Shown here one piece after another: positions 1-8,385 of a stretch of DNA of 28,165 nucleotides. A program made the translations under genes and the position numbers. How positions within the stretch are numbered: the first letter of the stretch is position 1; every line of letters starts with the position of its first letter. The notes under the pieces were generated by a model. The model worked only from the letters and a program-made list of their open reading frames with translations, searched no databases and was not told where the DNA came from. The stretch is taken from assembly GCA_937883885.1 (NCBI GenBank), contig CAKZXL010000075.1, positions 1 to 28,165 on the forward strand. The letters run 5' to 3'. This DNA is from an uncultured Aquincola sp. (lineage in GTDB: Bacteria > Pseudomonadota > Gammaproteobacteria > Burkholderiales > Burkholderiaceae).

Positions 1-1
1 C

Positions 2-1216
2 CATGCGACGTACCGCACCTGGTTCCTGTGGGAAGAGCGCCTGAAGAACTTCCGCTCGATCCGGCGCGGCATCGGGCAGATCGTGCGCGAGATCGAGGGC
101 GGAAGCTTCGGCAACGTGTATCGGGGCTCGACGCTGGAGACCGTCGTGTCGTCGATCGCCGAGCAGCGGCAGATCTTCAAGGGCGCGGACCACGCATTTC
201 TGTGGAAGCCCAAGCTGCGCATCCCGGACATCTACGAGAACGAGGACAACCAGCGCGCCTTCGGGCGACTGCTCCACGCCTGTGACTGCTGCGACAAGGC
301 CGAGGCGGTGATCGATGCGATCCGCCGGCTCGACGCACAGCAGGTCAAGGGCCTGGGGCCGGCCGTGGCCAACCTCCTCTACTTCATCCACCCGACGCTC
401 GTCGTCCCGTTCAACACCGCGATCGTGCGAGGCTACAACGCGCTGACCGGCAGCAACGTCAAGCTGGGGCGTTGGGACCACTACTTGTCGATGCGCGAAG
501 GAGTCATGCGCCTGAACGCCGAGCATCGCTCGCGCCTGTCCAACGACCTTGGCGCGGTCGCCGGCCTGCTGTTCGACATCGGCGCCGGACGCTACGACGC
601 GCCGCCGCGGGAGCACGACCCGTTGGCGGCGCGGGCTTGGCAGGACGACCTCGCACGGGTGCGTGAGGAGACGGCGGCGCAGCACCGGCAGTGGGCGCTC
701 GAACGCGAGAGCGACACCACGCACACCGAGATGCAGGGCTGGCTGCGCGATCTCGGGCTCGGCCTGGGCTTTCAGGTGTGGATTGCGGCGAATGATCGTT
801 CGCGCGAGTACCTGGACGGGCGACTTGGCGATGGCTGCCTGGAACGCCTGCCCGTCGAACTCGATGACGCCGTGGAGTCGGTGCGGCTGATCGATGTGGT
901 CTGGCTCGAGGCTGGGGGCCGGCGCGTCGCAGCCGCCTTCGAGGTCGAGCACTCCACCTCCATCTACTCGGGCATCGTGCGCATGTTGGACCTGGCGCTG
1001 GGCAGCGCGGTGGCGGCAGGCACCACGATGTTCCTGGTCGCGCCCGACGACCGTCGCGGCGAGGTGGCCCAGCAACTGCGGCGCCCGGCGTTCTCGCGGG
1101 TGTCCGAACTCGGCATCCGCTACCTGCCGTACGGTGAACTGCGCACGCACCGCGCGGCCATCGGCCGCTTCGGCGCGGGGCTCAGGCCCCTCCTCGAAAT
1201 CTCCCAGGCCTTGTGA
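2..1216 (+). CDS. Restriction-endonuclease-like protein, 5' end outside window
   Basis: The reading frame is open from the first bases of the window, so the true start lies to the left; a GTG at 83 is only an internal candidate. About 404 residues are visible. The first third has a helix-hairpin-helix-like stretch (GLGPAVANLLYFIHP) of the kind seen in DNA-binding and glycosylase-type proteins. The C-terminal half has an acidic pattern resembling a PD-(D/E)XK core: Asp near visible residue 298 (IDVVW), then FEVEHS with Glu at about 314 and 316, followed by a helix. A DNA cleavage or DNA-binding role in restriction or defence is inferred; the family is not firmly recognised. The stop TGA at 1214-1216 is followed within about 35 bases by the P-type ATPase, so they may be co-transcribed. 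Confidence 0.55.
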   Translation, partial: HATYRTWFLWEERLKNFRSIRRGIGQIVREIEGGSFGNVYRGSTLETVVSSIAEQRQIFKGADHAFLWKPKLRIPDIYENEDNQRAFGRLLHACDCCDKAEAVIDAIRRLDAQQVKGLGPAVANLLYFIHPTLVVPFNTAIVRGYNALTGSNVKLGRWDHYLSMREGVMRLNAEHRSRLSNDLGAVAGLLFDIGAGRYDAPPREHDPLAARAWQDDLARVREETAAQHRQWALERESDTTHTEMQGWLRDLGLGLGFQVWIAANDRSREYLDGRLGDGCLERLPVELDDAVESVRLIDVVWLEAGGRRVAAAFEVEHSTSIYSGIVRMLDLALGSAVAAGTTMFLVAPDDRRGEVAQQLRRPAFSRVSELGIRYLPYGELRTHRAAIGRFGAGLRPLLEISQAL

Positions 1217-1248
1217 TCGGCGCAGGACCCCGCTGCCCCGCACCACCC

Positions 1249-3885
1249 ATGACGGACTTCCGCCGCACGACTCTGCACGGCGAAGACACATCGCCGACAG
1301 CGCCACCCCCTGTGCACTTCGAGGCGCACATGCTGGCTGCCGACGAGGTGGCACGCCATCTCGGCGTCGAAGTCGACGCCGGTCTCACAGCCGACGAGGT
1401 CCTCGTACGCCGTCGGCGCCACGGCCCGAACAGGCTGCCCGAGCCGCCACCGCGCCCGGCGTGGAAAAGGCTGCTCGACCAGTTCAGCGACTTCATGATC
1501 CTCGTGCTGCTGGCCGCGGCGCTGCTGTCGGGCGTGATCGGCGACCTGACCGACACACTGGTCATCCTGTTGATCGTCGCGCTCAACGCGGCGATCGGCT
1601 TCTGGCAGGAGTGGCGCGCCGACCAGGCCCTGCAGGCGCTGCAGCGTCTGGCGGCCCCCCACGCGACGGTGCGGCGTGAGGGCGGGCAGGTGCGGGTGAT
1701 CGAGACCGAGCAGCTCGTGCCCGGCGATGTCGTGCTGCTCGAGGCCGGCAACTTCGTGCCGGCCGACCTGCGGCTGCACGACGTCGCGCGGCTGCGGATC
1801 GACGAGTCAGCGCTGACCGGCGAGTCGGTCACGGTCGAGAAGTCGCACGGACACCTTCCCGCCGAGGCCGAGGCACTGGGTGACCGGGTCAACATGGCGT
1901 TCAAGGGCACGCTGGTCACGCACGGCCGCGCGGCAGGGCTGGTGGTGAGCACGGGGGAGCAGACCGAACTCGGCCGCGTCGCGACGCTGCTCGGTGCCAC
2001 CGAGGGCCGGGCGACGCCGCTGCAGCGCCGCCTGGCCGCGTTCGGCAAGCGGCTGTCGATCGTCGTGCTCGCGATCTGCGCGCTGGTGTTCGCTATCGGC
2101 GTGTTGCGCGGCGAGCCCCTGCTGCTGATGGCGCTGACGGCGGTCAGCCTGGCGGTGGCGGCGATTCCCGAGGCGCTGCCGGCGGTGGTCACGGTGTTGC
2201 TCGCGTTGGGTGCACGCCGGCTCGTCGGCGCGAACGCGCTCGTCCGGCGCCTGCCGAGCGTCGAGACACTCGGCTCGGTCAGCGTGATCTGCTCCGACAA
2301 GACCGGCACGCTGACGCTCAACCGCATGCAGCTGCGTCAGCACCGCGCCTGGGGCGTTCCCGACGACGCGCTCTGGACTGCGCTGGTCCTGTGCAACGAC
2401 GCGGTGGCGGGCGCCGACGGCTGGATCGGCGACCCGACCGAGACGGCATTGCTGCAGGCCGCGCAGGACGCCGAGCTGGACGTCACCGCGCTGCAGCGTG
2501 CGCGCCCGCGCAGCCACGAGTGGCCGTTCGATTCTGACCGCAAGCGCATGACGACGCTGCACGCGCGCGATGGCGGCTGGCGCGCCTACGTGAAGGGCGC
2601 GCCGGAGACGGTGCTGCCGCGCTGTGTCGGCGCCGGCGACGAGCCGGCGGCGATCGCGCAGGACTGGGCGGCGCAGGGCATGCGCGTGCTCGCGGTCGCG
2701 CAGCGCGACGGTCGCGCCGACGTGGTCGCGGTCGATGCCGATCAGTTCGAGCGAGGGCTGACGCTGGTCGGGCTGGTGGGTCTGATCGACCCACCCCGGC
2801 CCGAGGCGCGCGCCGCAGTGGCGGAATGTCTGGCCGCTGGTATCCGCCCGGTGATGATCACCGGGGACCATCCGGCGACCGCGCTGGCGATCGCGCGCGA
2901 CCTCGGCATCGCCACCGACGGCGCCGACAGCGTGCTCGCCGGCCCCGAGCTGGTGCGGCTCGACGATGCGGCGTTGAAGGCCGCCGCGCCCACGGTGTCG
3001 GTTTACGCCCGCATGGACCCGGCGCAGAAGATCCGCGTCGTGCAGGCCCTGCAGGCGCATGGCCTGTTCGTCGCGATGACCGGCGACGGCGTCAACGACG
3101 CACCGGCGCTGCAGCAGGCCGACATTGGCGTGGCGATGGGCAAGGGCGGCACCGACGTCGCGCGCGAGGCCTCGAGCCTGGTGCTGCTCGACGACAACTT
3201 CGCGACCATTGTCGGCGCGGTGCGCGAGGGCCGGCGCATCTTCGACAACATCCGCAAGTTCATCCGCTATGCGCTGACCGGCAACTCCGGCGAGATCTGG
3301 GTGCTCTTCCTCGCGCCGCTGCTGGGCCTGCCTATCCCGCTGCTGCCGATCCACATCCTGTGGGTGAACCTGGTGACCGACGGCCTGCCGGGCCTCGCGC
3401 TGGCCTCCGAGCCGGCCGAGCGAGGCGTGATGCGGCGCCCGCCCCGTCCGCCTCAGGAGAGTGTGTTCGCGCATGGTCTGTGGCAGCACGCGCTGTGGGT
3501 GGGCCTGCTGATCGGTGGGCTGTGTTTGGGCGTGCAGGCCTGGGCGCTGGGCCAAGAGGATGGAACGGGGGCGAAGGCACACTGGCAGACGCTTGTCTTC
3601 ACGGTACTGACGCTCGCCCAGATGGCGCACCTGCTGGCGATCCGCTCCGAACGCGACTCGCTGTTCACGATCGGCCTGGCGAGCAACCGGCCGCTGCTCG
3701 GCGCCGTCGCACTGACGATCGCGCTGCAGCTTGCGACCATCTACGTTCCGTGGCTTCAGCCGGTCTTCCGGACGCAGCCGCTGTCCGCCGGCGAACTCGC
3801 GCTCTGCTTCGGACTGGCAGCCATCGTGTTCGTCGCGGTCGAGCTGGAGAAGGCCTGGCGCCGGGTTGCACCGGAGAGCACGTGA
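1249..3885 (+). CDS. P2A-type cation-transporting P-type ATPase (Ca2+ ATPase-like)
   Basis: An inner-membrane ATP-driven cation exporter of about 878 residues, the normal length for the family. With the ATG at 1249 as residue 1, the actuator motif TGES is at 190-193, the phosphorylated Asp of DKTGT at 350, KGAPE of the nucleotide domain follows, and the hinge TGDGVND is at 611-617. The M4 PEALP, the M5 segment NSGEIW and the M6 NLVTDGLP are the ligand pattern of SERCA/PMR1-type calcium (or manganese) pumps rather than of heavy-metal P1B pumps, which carry CPC/SPC. There is no N-terminal metal-binding domain. Other possible starts are a GTG at 1213, overlapping the previous stop, and an ATG at 1330, which has a GAGG six bases upstream. 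The stop overlaps the next gene by four bases. Substrate is inferred from motifs only. Confidence 0.93.
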   Translation: MTDFRRTTLHGEDTSPTAPPPVHFEAHMLAADEVARHLGVEVDAGLTADEVLVRRRRHGPNRLPEPPPRPAWKRLLDQFSDFMILVLLAAALLSGVIGDLTDTLVILLIVALNAAIGFWQEWRADQALQALQRLAAPHATVRREGGQVRVIETEQLVPGDVVLLEAGNFVPADLRLHDVARLRIDESALTGESVTVEKSHGHLPAEAEALGDRVNMAFKGTLVTHGRAAGLVVSTGEQTELGRVATLLGATEGRATPLQRRLAAFGKRLSIVVLAICALVFAIGVLRGEPLLLMALTAVSLAVAAIPEALPAVVTVLLALGARRLVGANALVRRLPSVETLGSVSVICSDKTGTLTLNRMQLRQHRAWGVPDDALWTALVLCNDAVAGADGWIGDPTETALLQAAQDAELDVTALQRARPRSHEWPFDSDRKRMTTLHARDGGWRAYVKGAPETVLPRCVGAGDEPAAIAQDWAAQGMRVLAVAQRDGRADVVAVDADQFERGLTLVGLVGLIDPPRPEARAAVAECLAAGIRPVMITGDHPATALAIARDLGIATDGADSVLAGPELVRLDDAALKAAAPTVSVYARMDPAQKIRVVQALQAHGLFVAMTGDGVNDAPALQQADIGVAMGKGGTDVAREASSLVLLDDNFATIVGAVREGRRIFDNIRKFIRYALTGNSGEIWVLFLAPLLGLPIPLLPIHILWVNLVTDGLPGLALASEPAERGVMRRPPRPPQESVFAHGLWQHALWVGLLIGGLCLGVQAWALGQEDGTGAKAHWQTLVFTVLTLAQMAHLLAIRSERDSLFTIGLASNRPLLGAVALTIALQLATIYVPWLQPVFRTQPLSAGELALCFGLAAIVFVAVELEKAWRRVAPEST

Positions 3886-4664
3886 ACGTCGGAACAGTCC
3901 CGTTGCGCCTGTACCTGTGGCCGCATCGCTTGTTGTATGTCGGCCCCGGCCTCGATGCGCGCATGCACCGTCACCACGCCGCACAGGTCTGCTGGGGACT
4001 TGGCGGCCGGCTTCGAATGAAGGCCGGGCTGCAGGGCGAATGGGAGGAATTGAATGGGTTCTTTGTCCCGCCGGACCGACCGCATGCGTTTGACGCCTCA
4101 GGGTCGACGGTGGCGATGCTGTACCTGGAGTCCGAATGCGTCGAGTTCGCGTCCCTTCAAACTCGGATCGACTCTTGCGATGGCAGCGCAGCCTTTGAAC
4201 CGCCACCAGTCGCGGCAGAGAGCCTGAGGGCTCTTGTGGTGGACGGCGGGTCGATCGACGCTGCGGATTCGACCTGCGTGTCGTGGCTCGGGCTGGACCG
4301 CACCGATCCAGGCGCCCGTGGCCGCGACCCGCGCATCGCACAGGCCCTGGCCCTGCTGAGCGCCCAGATTGATCGGCCGGTGCGCCTGCAAACGTTGGCG
4401 GGCGCACTGAACGTCTCGCCCAGTTGGCTGAGCCACCGCTTCGCCGAGGACACCGGGGTTCCGCTACGCCGCTATGTGGTGTGGTTGCGCCTGCGGCGCG
4501 CGGTGGAGTCGGTGCTTCAGGGGGCGTCCTGGACCGAAGCTGCACACGCGGTCGGCTTCAGCGATTCGGCACACCTGTCACGATCGTTCCGAGACACTTT
4601 CGGCATTGCGCCGTCGTCGTTGTTGAGGCGCGGCGATCAGCTTTCGATTAGCTTCGCCAACTGA
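3882..4664 (+). CDS. AraC-family transcriptional regulator
   Basis: A regulator of 260 residues if it starts at the GTG at 3882, which shares GTGA with the stop of the P-type ATPase and suggests translational coupling. The N-terminal half has a cupin-like sensor pattern (HRHHAAQVCWGLGG, then FVPPDRPHAFDA). The C-terminal ~95 residues form the double helix-turn-helix of AraC/XylS proteins: first HTH around LQTLAGALNVSPSWLSHRF, second around WTEAAHAVGFSDSAHLSRSF with the usual FG-x-x-PS ending. The effector is unknown. It may control the hydrolase/oxidoreductase pair on the opposite strand, whose 3' end it overlaps by 28 bases, or its own operon. A longer in-frame reading upstream lies inside the ATPase gene and is not used. 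Confidence 0.85.
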   Translation: MNVGTVPLRLYLWPHRLLYVGPGLDARMHRHHAAQVCWGLGGRLRMKAGLQGEWEELNGFFVPPDRPHAFDASGSTVAMLYLESECVEFASLQTRIDSCDGSAAFEPPPVAAESLRALVVDGGSIDAADSTCVSWLGLDRTDPGARGRDPRIAQALALLSAQIDRPVRLQTLAGALNVSPSWLSHRFAEDTGVPLRRYVVWLRLRRAVESVLQGASWTEAAHAVGFSDSAHLSRSFRDTFGIAPSSLLRRGDQLSISFAN

Positions 4665-5554
4665 ACTGGCGGGCGGGGCGAGACGGTCGGCATGACCCGA
4701 TCGGCGATGAACCGCCTGATCGCCGTTGCCACGGCCCGTGGCTGATCCTCGGTCACGAAAGGCCCGGAGTCCTCGATGATCTCCACCGCAGCGTCAGGAA
4801 AGAGGGCCGCGAGTCGATGCGCGTGCTCCAGCGGAAAGAAGCGTCGCCGTTCCCGCGCCCAGACCAGCAACACGGGACGCCCAAATCCAGCCAGTCTCTC
4901 GGCGACTGCCAAGGTATACCTCGGGTGGATGTTTCGGACCAGCGCCGCGAAGTCGAGGCGCGTGCCCGCGTGTTCGCGCAGGGGAGCGGTGTAGGACCGC
5001 ATGATGCCGGCAGGGATGGCCCGCTCGGTCAGCCGGCCGAAGGCGATGGGCAGCCGTTGCACCCAGCGCCAGCGCAAGGTCTGCGCCAGCACCCAGAGTC
5101 CCCACGAAGTTCGTCCGAACAGGCGCAGGTGTCGGATCGGCAGGGGCACGAAATTGTCGAATGCGTCGCAGGGTGTCAGGACGAGTGCTGCGATCCGCGC
5201 GGGGCGGTCGACAACAACGTACTGTGCCACGGCCCCTCCGGTGTCATTGGCGACCAGCACCACCTGGTCGAGACCCGCGGCGGCCAGAAACTCGTCGACC
5301 ATCGCGGCGATGCCAGGCAATGAGAAGTCGGTGCCTGCCCTCATGGTCAGTCGGTGCGCGCCGAGCGGCCAGTCCGGCACGATGCAGCAGTGATCGCGCG
5401 AGAGATCTGCCACCACGCCGCGCCAGACATCGCCGTTGGCAATGATGCCGTGCAAGAACACGACCGTCGGACCCCGGCCCGCGACCCGGTACTCGATCGG
5501 GCCCTCGGAAATATGCAGGATGTGACACTCTCCGAGTTCAAGCGACGTGGACAT
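4637..5554 (-). CDS. Alpha/beta hydrolase with Asp nucleophile (haloalkane-dehalogenase-like)
   Basis: A 305-residue alpha/beta hydrolase starting at the ATG complementary to 5552-5554 (MSTSLELGE). The oxyanion-hole strand VVFLHGIIANGDVW is followed by the nucleophile elbow VANDTGGAVAQ, in which the usual Ser is replaced by Asp as in haloalkane and haloacetate dehalogenases. The lid region is rich in Trp and Arg. The segment that normally carries the catalytic His reads DSGPFVTEDQP, so Pro-Phe stands where Gly-His-Phe is expected. Whether it is a dehalogenase, an esterase or non-catalytic cannot be settled from sequence. It lies 50 bases downstream of the molybdopterin oxidoreductase on the same strand, so the two probably form an operon, and it converges on and overlaps the araC-type gene by 28 bases. 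Confidence 0.85.
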   Translation of the reverse strand: MSTSLELGECHILHISEGPIEYRVAGRGPTVVFLHGIIANGDVWRGVVADLSRDHCCIVPDWPLGAHRLTMRAGTDFSLPGIAAMVDEFLAAAGLDQVVLVANDTGGAVAQYVVVDRPARIAALVLTPCDAFDNFVPLPIRHLRLFGRTSWGLWVLAQTLRWRWVQRLPIAFGRLTERAIPAGIMRSYTAPLREHAGTRLDFAALVRNIHPRYTLAVAERLAGFGRPVLLVWARERRRFFPLEHAHRLAALFPDAAVEIIEDSGPFVTEDQPRAVATAIRRFIADRVMPTVSPRPPVQLAKLIES

Positions 5555-5604
5555 GTGACGGGACCTGTTGTTGGCGGGATTCAAGAGCGGGGCGGGCAAC
5601 GCTG

Positions 5605-7149
5605 CTAGCGGCGGCGCTGGCGCCACGCGATGACACCGGACCAGGCCAATAGCCATCTGGCGCGTCCCTGCGCCAGGAGCCACCAGCCCAGCTGGCGAGT
5701 CCGTGGAGTGCACCCCGATCTGACTTCGACCGCCACGCAGTGGTAGCCGCGTGCCCCGTCGGGATAGGGGGCGGCGGGCGCTTCGCTCTGTACGCTGTCT
5801 CGACCCCAGGCCCGAACCTCCAGCGTATGGCGGCCGGGTGTGGCTTCCCACCGGGCTTCCCATAGGACCCAGGCGTTGGGACCAAGCGCGGTCACCAGCG
5901 AGCAAGCCTGCCAATCCCCGCCATCGACTCGCAACTCGACCTTCACGACGCCATGCGGTGGGCTCCAGGCGACGCCGGCCACTTGCTGTTCGCCTGGCGC
6001 AAGCAGAGCCGAGACGCATGGGACGTCGATCCTGGCATTCGGTTCCATAAGCGATGGCACCCGAGGCCAGCCCTTGCGCTCGGCGTAGTCGATGGCCTCG
6101 CTGAACCGTGTGACCTCGATCGAAGCGAGCCACTTGATGTTCGCGTCGTACCCATGGATGCCCGGGACCAACATCCGAACCGGGGCGCCGTGCTTGCGGG
6201 TGAGCGGCGCGCCGTTCATGGCATAGACCAACAGCGGTTCGAAGCCTTGCTCGAGCAGTGACAGGCTCACTCCGGCCGAGAATCCGTCGACGGCATGCAG
6301 GCGGATGTGATCCGCTTGCCGCGACGCGCCGGCACGCTCGAGCAGGTCGGTCAACCGCACTCCCTGCCATCGCGCGTTGCCGACAAAGGGGCCGCCCACC
6401 GGGTTGTGCACGCACATGAGGACCGAGTCCACTTCAACGGGGGGTATTGCCAGCAGTTCGGGGAACGTCAGGGACAGCGGCTGTTCGACAAGGCCCCGCA
6501 CCGTGAGCTGCCAGCGTTTCGTGTCCACGGTCGGTGCCGGAAACGTCACGTCGGTGACGAAGAATCGGTCGACCGGGGTAAAGAGCTCGGATAGCCCTCG
6601 AATTCGCGGCGCGGCCGACCGGGGCGGCGGGGGCACAGGCATCGGAAGGATCGCGTGCTTCTTGGTTCCATGCCGGCGCCGGATCCGGCGGATCGCCAGC
6701 GCGAGGACTGCCAGCGCGAGTCCGAGAGTCAGGGAAGCGGCAGCACCGAGCCAGACTCCCAGCAATCCGGCACCCATTGCCAGCGATCCGAGAGGGATGG
6801 CGATCGTGCGGGGTAGTTCGACGCGGCGCCACAACGCATAGAGCCCGATGGACCCCTGCACAAGCATCGCTGCCAAGAGTGCGGTTGTTCCCGCGAGCGA
6901 CGTCAGCGTCGGCATGCCAATACCGAGCAAGACCAGTGTTGCGACGATCGCGGGTTTGTCGCCGCGACGAAGGAGTGCGATGCCCACGTCTATCAAGGGC
7001 GTTGGCAGTGCGTCGATCAGCCACTTGCCGACGGCGCGCAGGGGCGAGGTGTGCGTCCCATGGACCGCCGCGGCAAACTCGCCGGCTGCCAACTGCAAGC
7101 AGGCTGCGCCCATACCCAGAAGCCACGCGTCGGACCAAGATGGCAGCAT
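5605..7149 (-). CDS. Molybdopterin-dependent oxidoreductase with N-terminal membrane domain
   Basis: About 514 residues from the ATG at 7147-7149 (complement). Residues 1-155 hold about five hydrophobic segments and end in an Arg-rich stretch (RRIRRRHGTKK), a membrane anchor domain. Residues ~185-400 match the sulfite-oxidase/YedY type molybdopterin fold: TVRGLVEQPLSLTFPELL, then the candidate molybdenum ligand Cys at about 246 in SVLMCVHNPVGG, then ARWQGVRLTDLLERAG and the GIHGYDANIKWL segment. The C-terminal ~110 residues resemble the Mo-co dimerisation domain (VAWSPPHGVVKVELRVDGG). No twin-Arg signal was seen. It likely acts in a membrane or periplasmic redox reaction; the substrate is unknown. 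A longer in-frame reading to 7314 is less likely because its extra residues look non-coding. It runs divergently from the copper cluster. Confidence 0.88.
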   Translation of the reverse strand: MLPSWSDAWLLGMGAACLQLAAGEFAAAVHGTHTSPLRAVGKWLIDALPTPLIDVGIALLRRGDKPAIVATLVLLGIGMPTLTSLAGTTALLAAMLVQGSIGLYALWRRVELPRTIAIPLGSLAMGAGLLGVWLGAAASLTLGLALAVLALAIRRIRRRHGTKKHAILPMPVPPPPRSAAPRIRGLSELFTPVDRFFVTDVTFPAPTVDTKRWQLTVRGLVEQPLSLTFPELLAIPPVEVDSVLMCVHNPVGGPFVGNARWQGVRLTDLLERAGASRQADHIRLHAVDGFSAGVSLSLLEQGFEPLLVYAMNGAPLTRKHGAPVRMLVPGIHGYDANIKWLASIEVTRFSEAIDYAERKGWPRVPSLMEPNARIDVPCVSALLAPGEQQVAGVAWSPPHGVVKVELRVDGGDWQACSLVTALGPNAWVLWEARWEATPGRHTLEVRAWGRDSVQSEAPAAPYPDGARGYHCVAVEVRSGCTPRTRQLGWWLLAQGRARWLLAWSGVIAWRQRRR

Positions 7150-7444
7150 CTCTTGCTTGTGTATTGATGATGTCCGTAGCCTGCATCGGGATTGCGCATT
7201 CAGGCTTGAAGAAACTGGCAGATCTGCGCGTGACCGGTGGCTTGCGGCGCAATCGCCGAGGCACGAAATCCTCGCTGGAAGAACCCGCCGAGATCCTTGC
7301 GCGGTCAAGGGCACGAGGCAAGCTTACGAACCTGTAATGTGCTCGTCGGCCGTTCGTCCGTTGCGGTTCCCTAGAGTGCACGGCATGCCAAGTGGCATGA
7401 CGTTGAGGGAGCGGATCCCTCACTGCATCACGAAAGGTTCGATC
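7150..7444. promoter_or_regulatory. Divergent intergenic region with CopR/CzcR-like palindrome
   Basis: This 295-base gap separates the leftward oxidoreductase from the rightward copper cluster. The palindrome TTAC-N6-GTAA lies at 7324-7337; in the wider form CTTAC-N6-GTAAT it resembles the boxes recalled for CopR/CzcR-type OmpR-family metal response regulators. A possible -10 (TAGAGT, 7372-7377) and a second inverted repeat, ATGCC-AAGT-GGCAT at 7385-7398, lie between it and the copK-like start. No cognate two-component system is in the window. A rightward open reading at 7140-7337 is not convincing as a gene. Confidence 0.45.
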
Positions 7445-7738
7445 ATGAAAGCAACTCTGTTTACCTTGGCCGTCGCGTTCGCTGCCGCCGGGGTCTCCGT
7501 GCCGGTCTTCGCGCGCGACGCCCTGCCGCAGGTCACGCAGCAGGTGCTGGCTCTGAAGGATGGTTCGACCCTGTACATTTTCAGGGACGGCAAGATGGCC
7601 AAGGAGGATCGCTACGGCCGCGCTGCCTACCTGAAGCAAGGCGAGGTTCTCGAACTGGCCGATGGACGCAAGGTCCTGGCAGTCGGCAACGAGGTGGCTC
7701 GATTGGACGGTCTGCTCAACGACGGGCATCGGAACTGA
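7445..7738 (+). CDS. copK: CopK-like periplasmic copper-resistance protein
   Basis: A 97-residue protein with a Sec-type signal peptide (hydrophobic core, likely cleavage after SVPVFA near residue 23). The mature part matches the CopK fold pattern: LKDGSTLYIFRDGKM, then GEVLELADGRKVLAVGNEVARLD and a short tail ending in GHRN. CopK of Cupriavidus metallidurans binds Cu(I) through several methionines in the periplasm and helps copper resistance. Here the mature chain has one Met only (residue 51), so the classical Met-based Cu(I) site seems to be lost. An AAGG about seven bases upstream of the ATG serves as ribosome binding site. It heads a cluster of three periplasmic copper proteins. Confidence 0.8.
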   Translation: MKATLFTLAVAFAAAGVSVPVFARDALPQVTQQVLALKDGSTLYIFRDGKMAKEDRYGRAAYLKQGEVLELADGRKVLAVGNEVARLDGLLNDGHRN

Positions 7739-7784
7739 AGCCCGGCGCGCCAGGCCCACCAGAAGGCTCCTTCGAGAAACACCC

Positions 7785-8288
7785 ATGAAGACATTTGGCA
7801 AGGCCGGCGTCGTGTCGGCACTCGTGCTCGCTGCGTCCGCAGTGATGGCAGGCCCCGGCCACGGCAGCAATCCCGTGGGCGAAGCCGGCAAGGTTGCGCA
7901 GGCCACGCGTACGGTCGAGATCGACATGACCGACAACATGCGCTTCACGCCGGCCGAGATCTCGGTCCGGCAGGGGGAGACGGTGCGCTTCGTCGTGAAG
8001 AACTCCGGCGCGGTCAAGCACGAACTGGTGCTGGGCACGCCCGAGGACTTGAAGGAGCACTACGCGATGATGATGAAGATGCCCGGCATGGAGCACGCCG
8101 ACGACAACATGGTCAGCGTGGCGCCGGGCGAGACCGGCGAGGTCGTGTGGCGATTCACCGGCTCCGGCAAGGTGGATTTCGCCTGCCTGCAGCCCGGCCA
8201 CTACGACGCCGGCATGAAGGGCCTCGTCAACGTCGCGCAGAAGACGGGCGTTGCCAAGAACGATGGCCACGGCAGCCACAAGCACTGA
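7785..8288 (+). CDS. Periplasmic type I cupredoxin (CopI-like)
   Basis: A 167-residue protein with a signal peptide (likely cleavage after AVMA near residue 22) and one cupredoxin domain. Candidate type I copper ligands are His79 (VKHELVLG), Cys134, His139 and Met144 (CLQPGH followed by GM), with the usual five-residue spacing. Between the ligands is a Met/His-rich stretch (MMMKMPGMEHADDNM) typical of copper-tolerance cupredoxins, and the C terminus is His-rich (GHGSHKH). It most likely binds, carries or oxidises periplasmic copper. It lies 46 bases downstream of the CopK-like gene and upstream of the CusF-like gene. The resemblance is to CopI of Rubrivivax and relatives; the symbol is not assigned because the match is from memory. 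Confidence 0.87.
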   Translation: MKTFGKAGVVSALVLAASAVMAGPGHGSNPVGEAGKVAQATRTVEIDMTDNMRFTPAEISVRQGETVRFVVKNSGAVKHELVLGTPEDLKEHYAMMMKMPGMEHADDNMVSVAPGETGEVVWRFTGSGKVDFACLQPGHYDAGMKGLVNVAQKTGVAKNDGHGSHKH

Positions 8289-8385
8289 GTGACGACCGTC
8301 ACGGCATGGCGGTGGCGCACGGCACCTGCCGGTGCCCGGTGCCTTCGGCAGACTTTCTTTCTCACACCCCTACGGAGCAATCCAG

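Noticed and set aside
1807..4545. A 912-residue open reading frame on the minus strand opposite the P-type ATPase and the AraC gene
   Set aside because: It is made of Arg/Gln/His/Asp-rich sequence without any recognisable domain, which is what GC-rich antisense frames give, while the plus strand has full family motifs.
7140..7337. A possible 65-residue plus-strand gene overlapping the start of the oxidoreductase
   Set aside because: No recognisable domain and no ribosome binding site; it covers the likely regulatory region. The sequence LRRNRRGTKSSLEEPAEIL looks slightly protein-like but is not enough.
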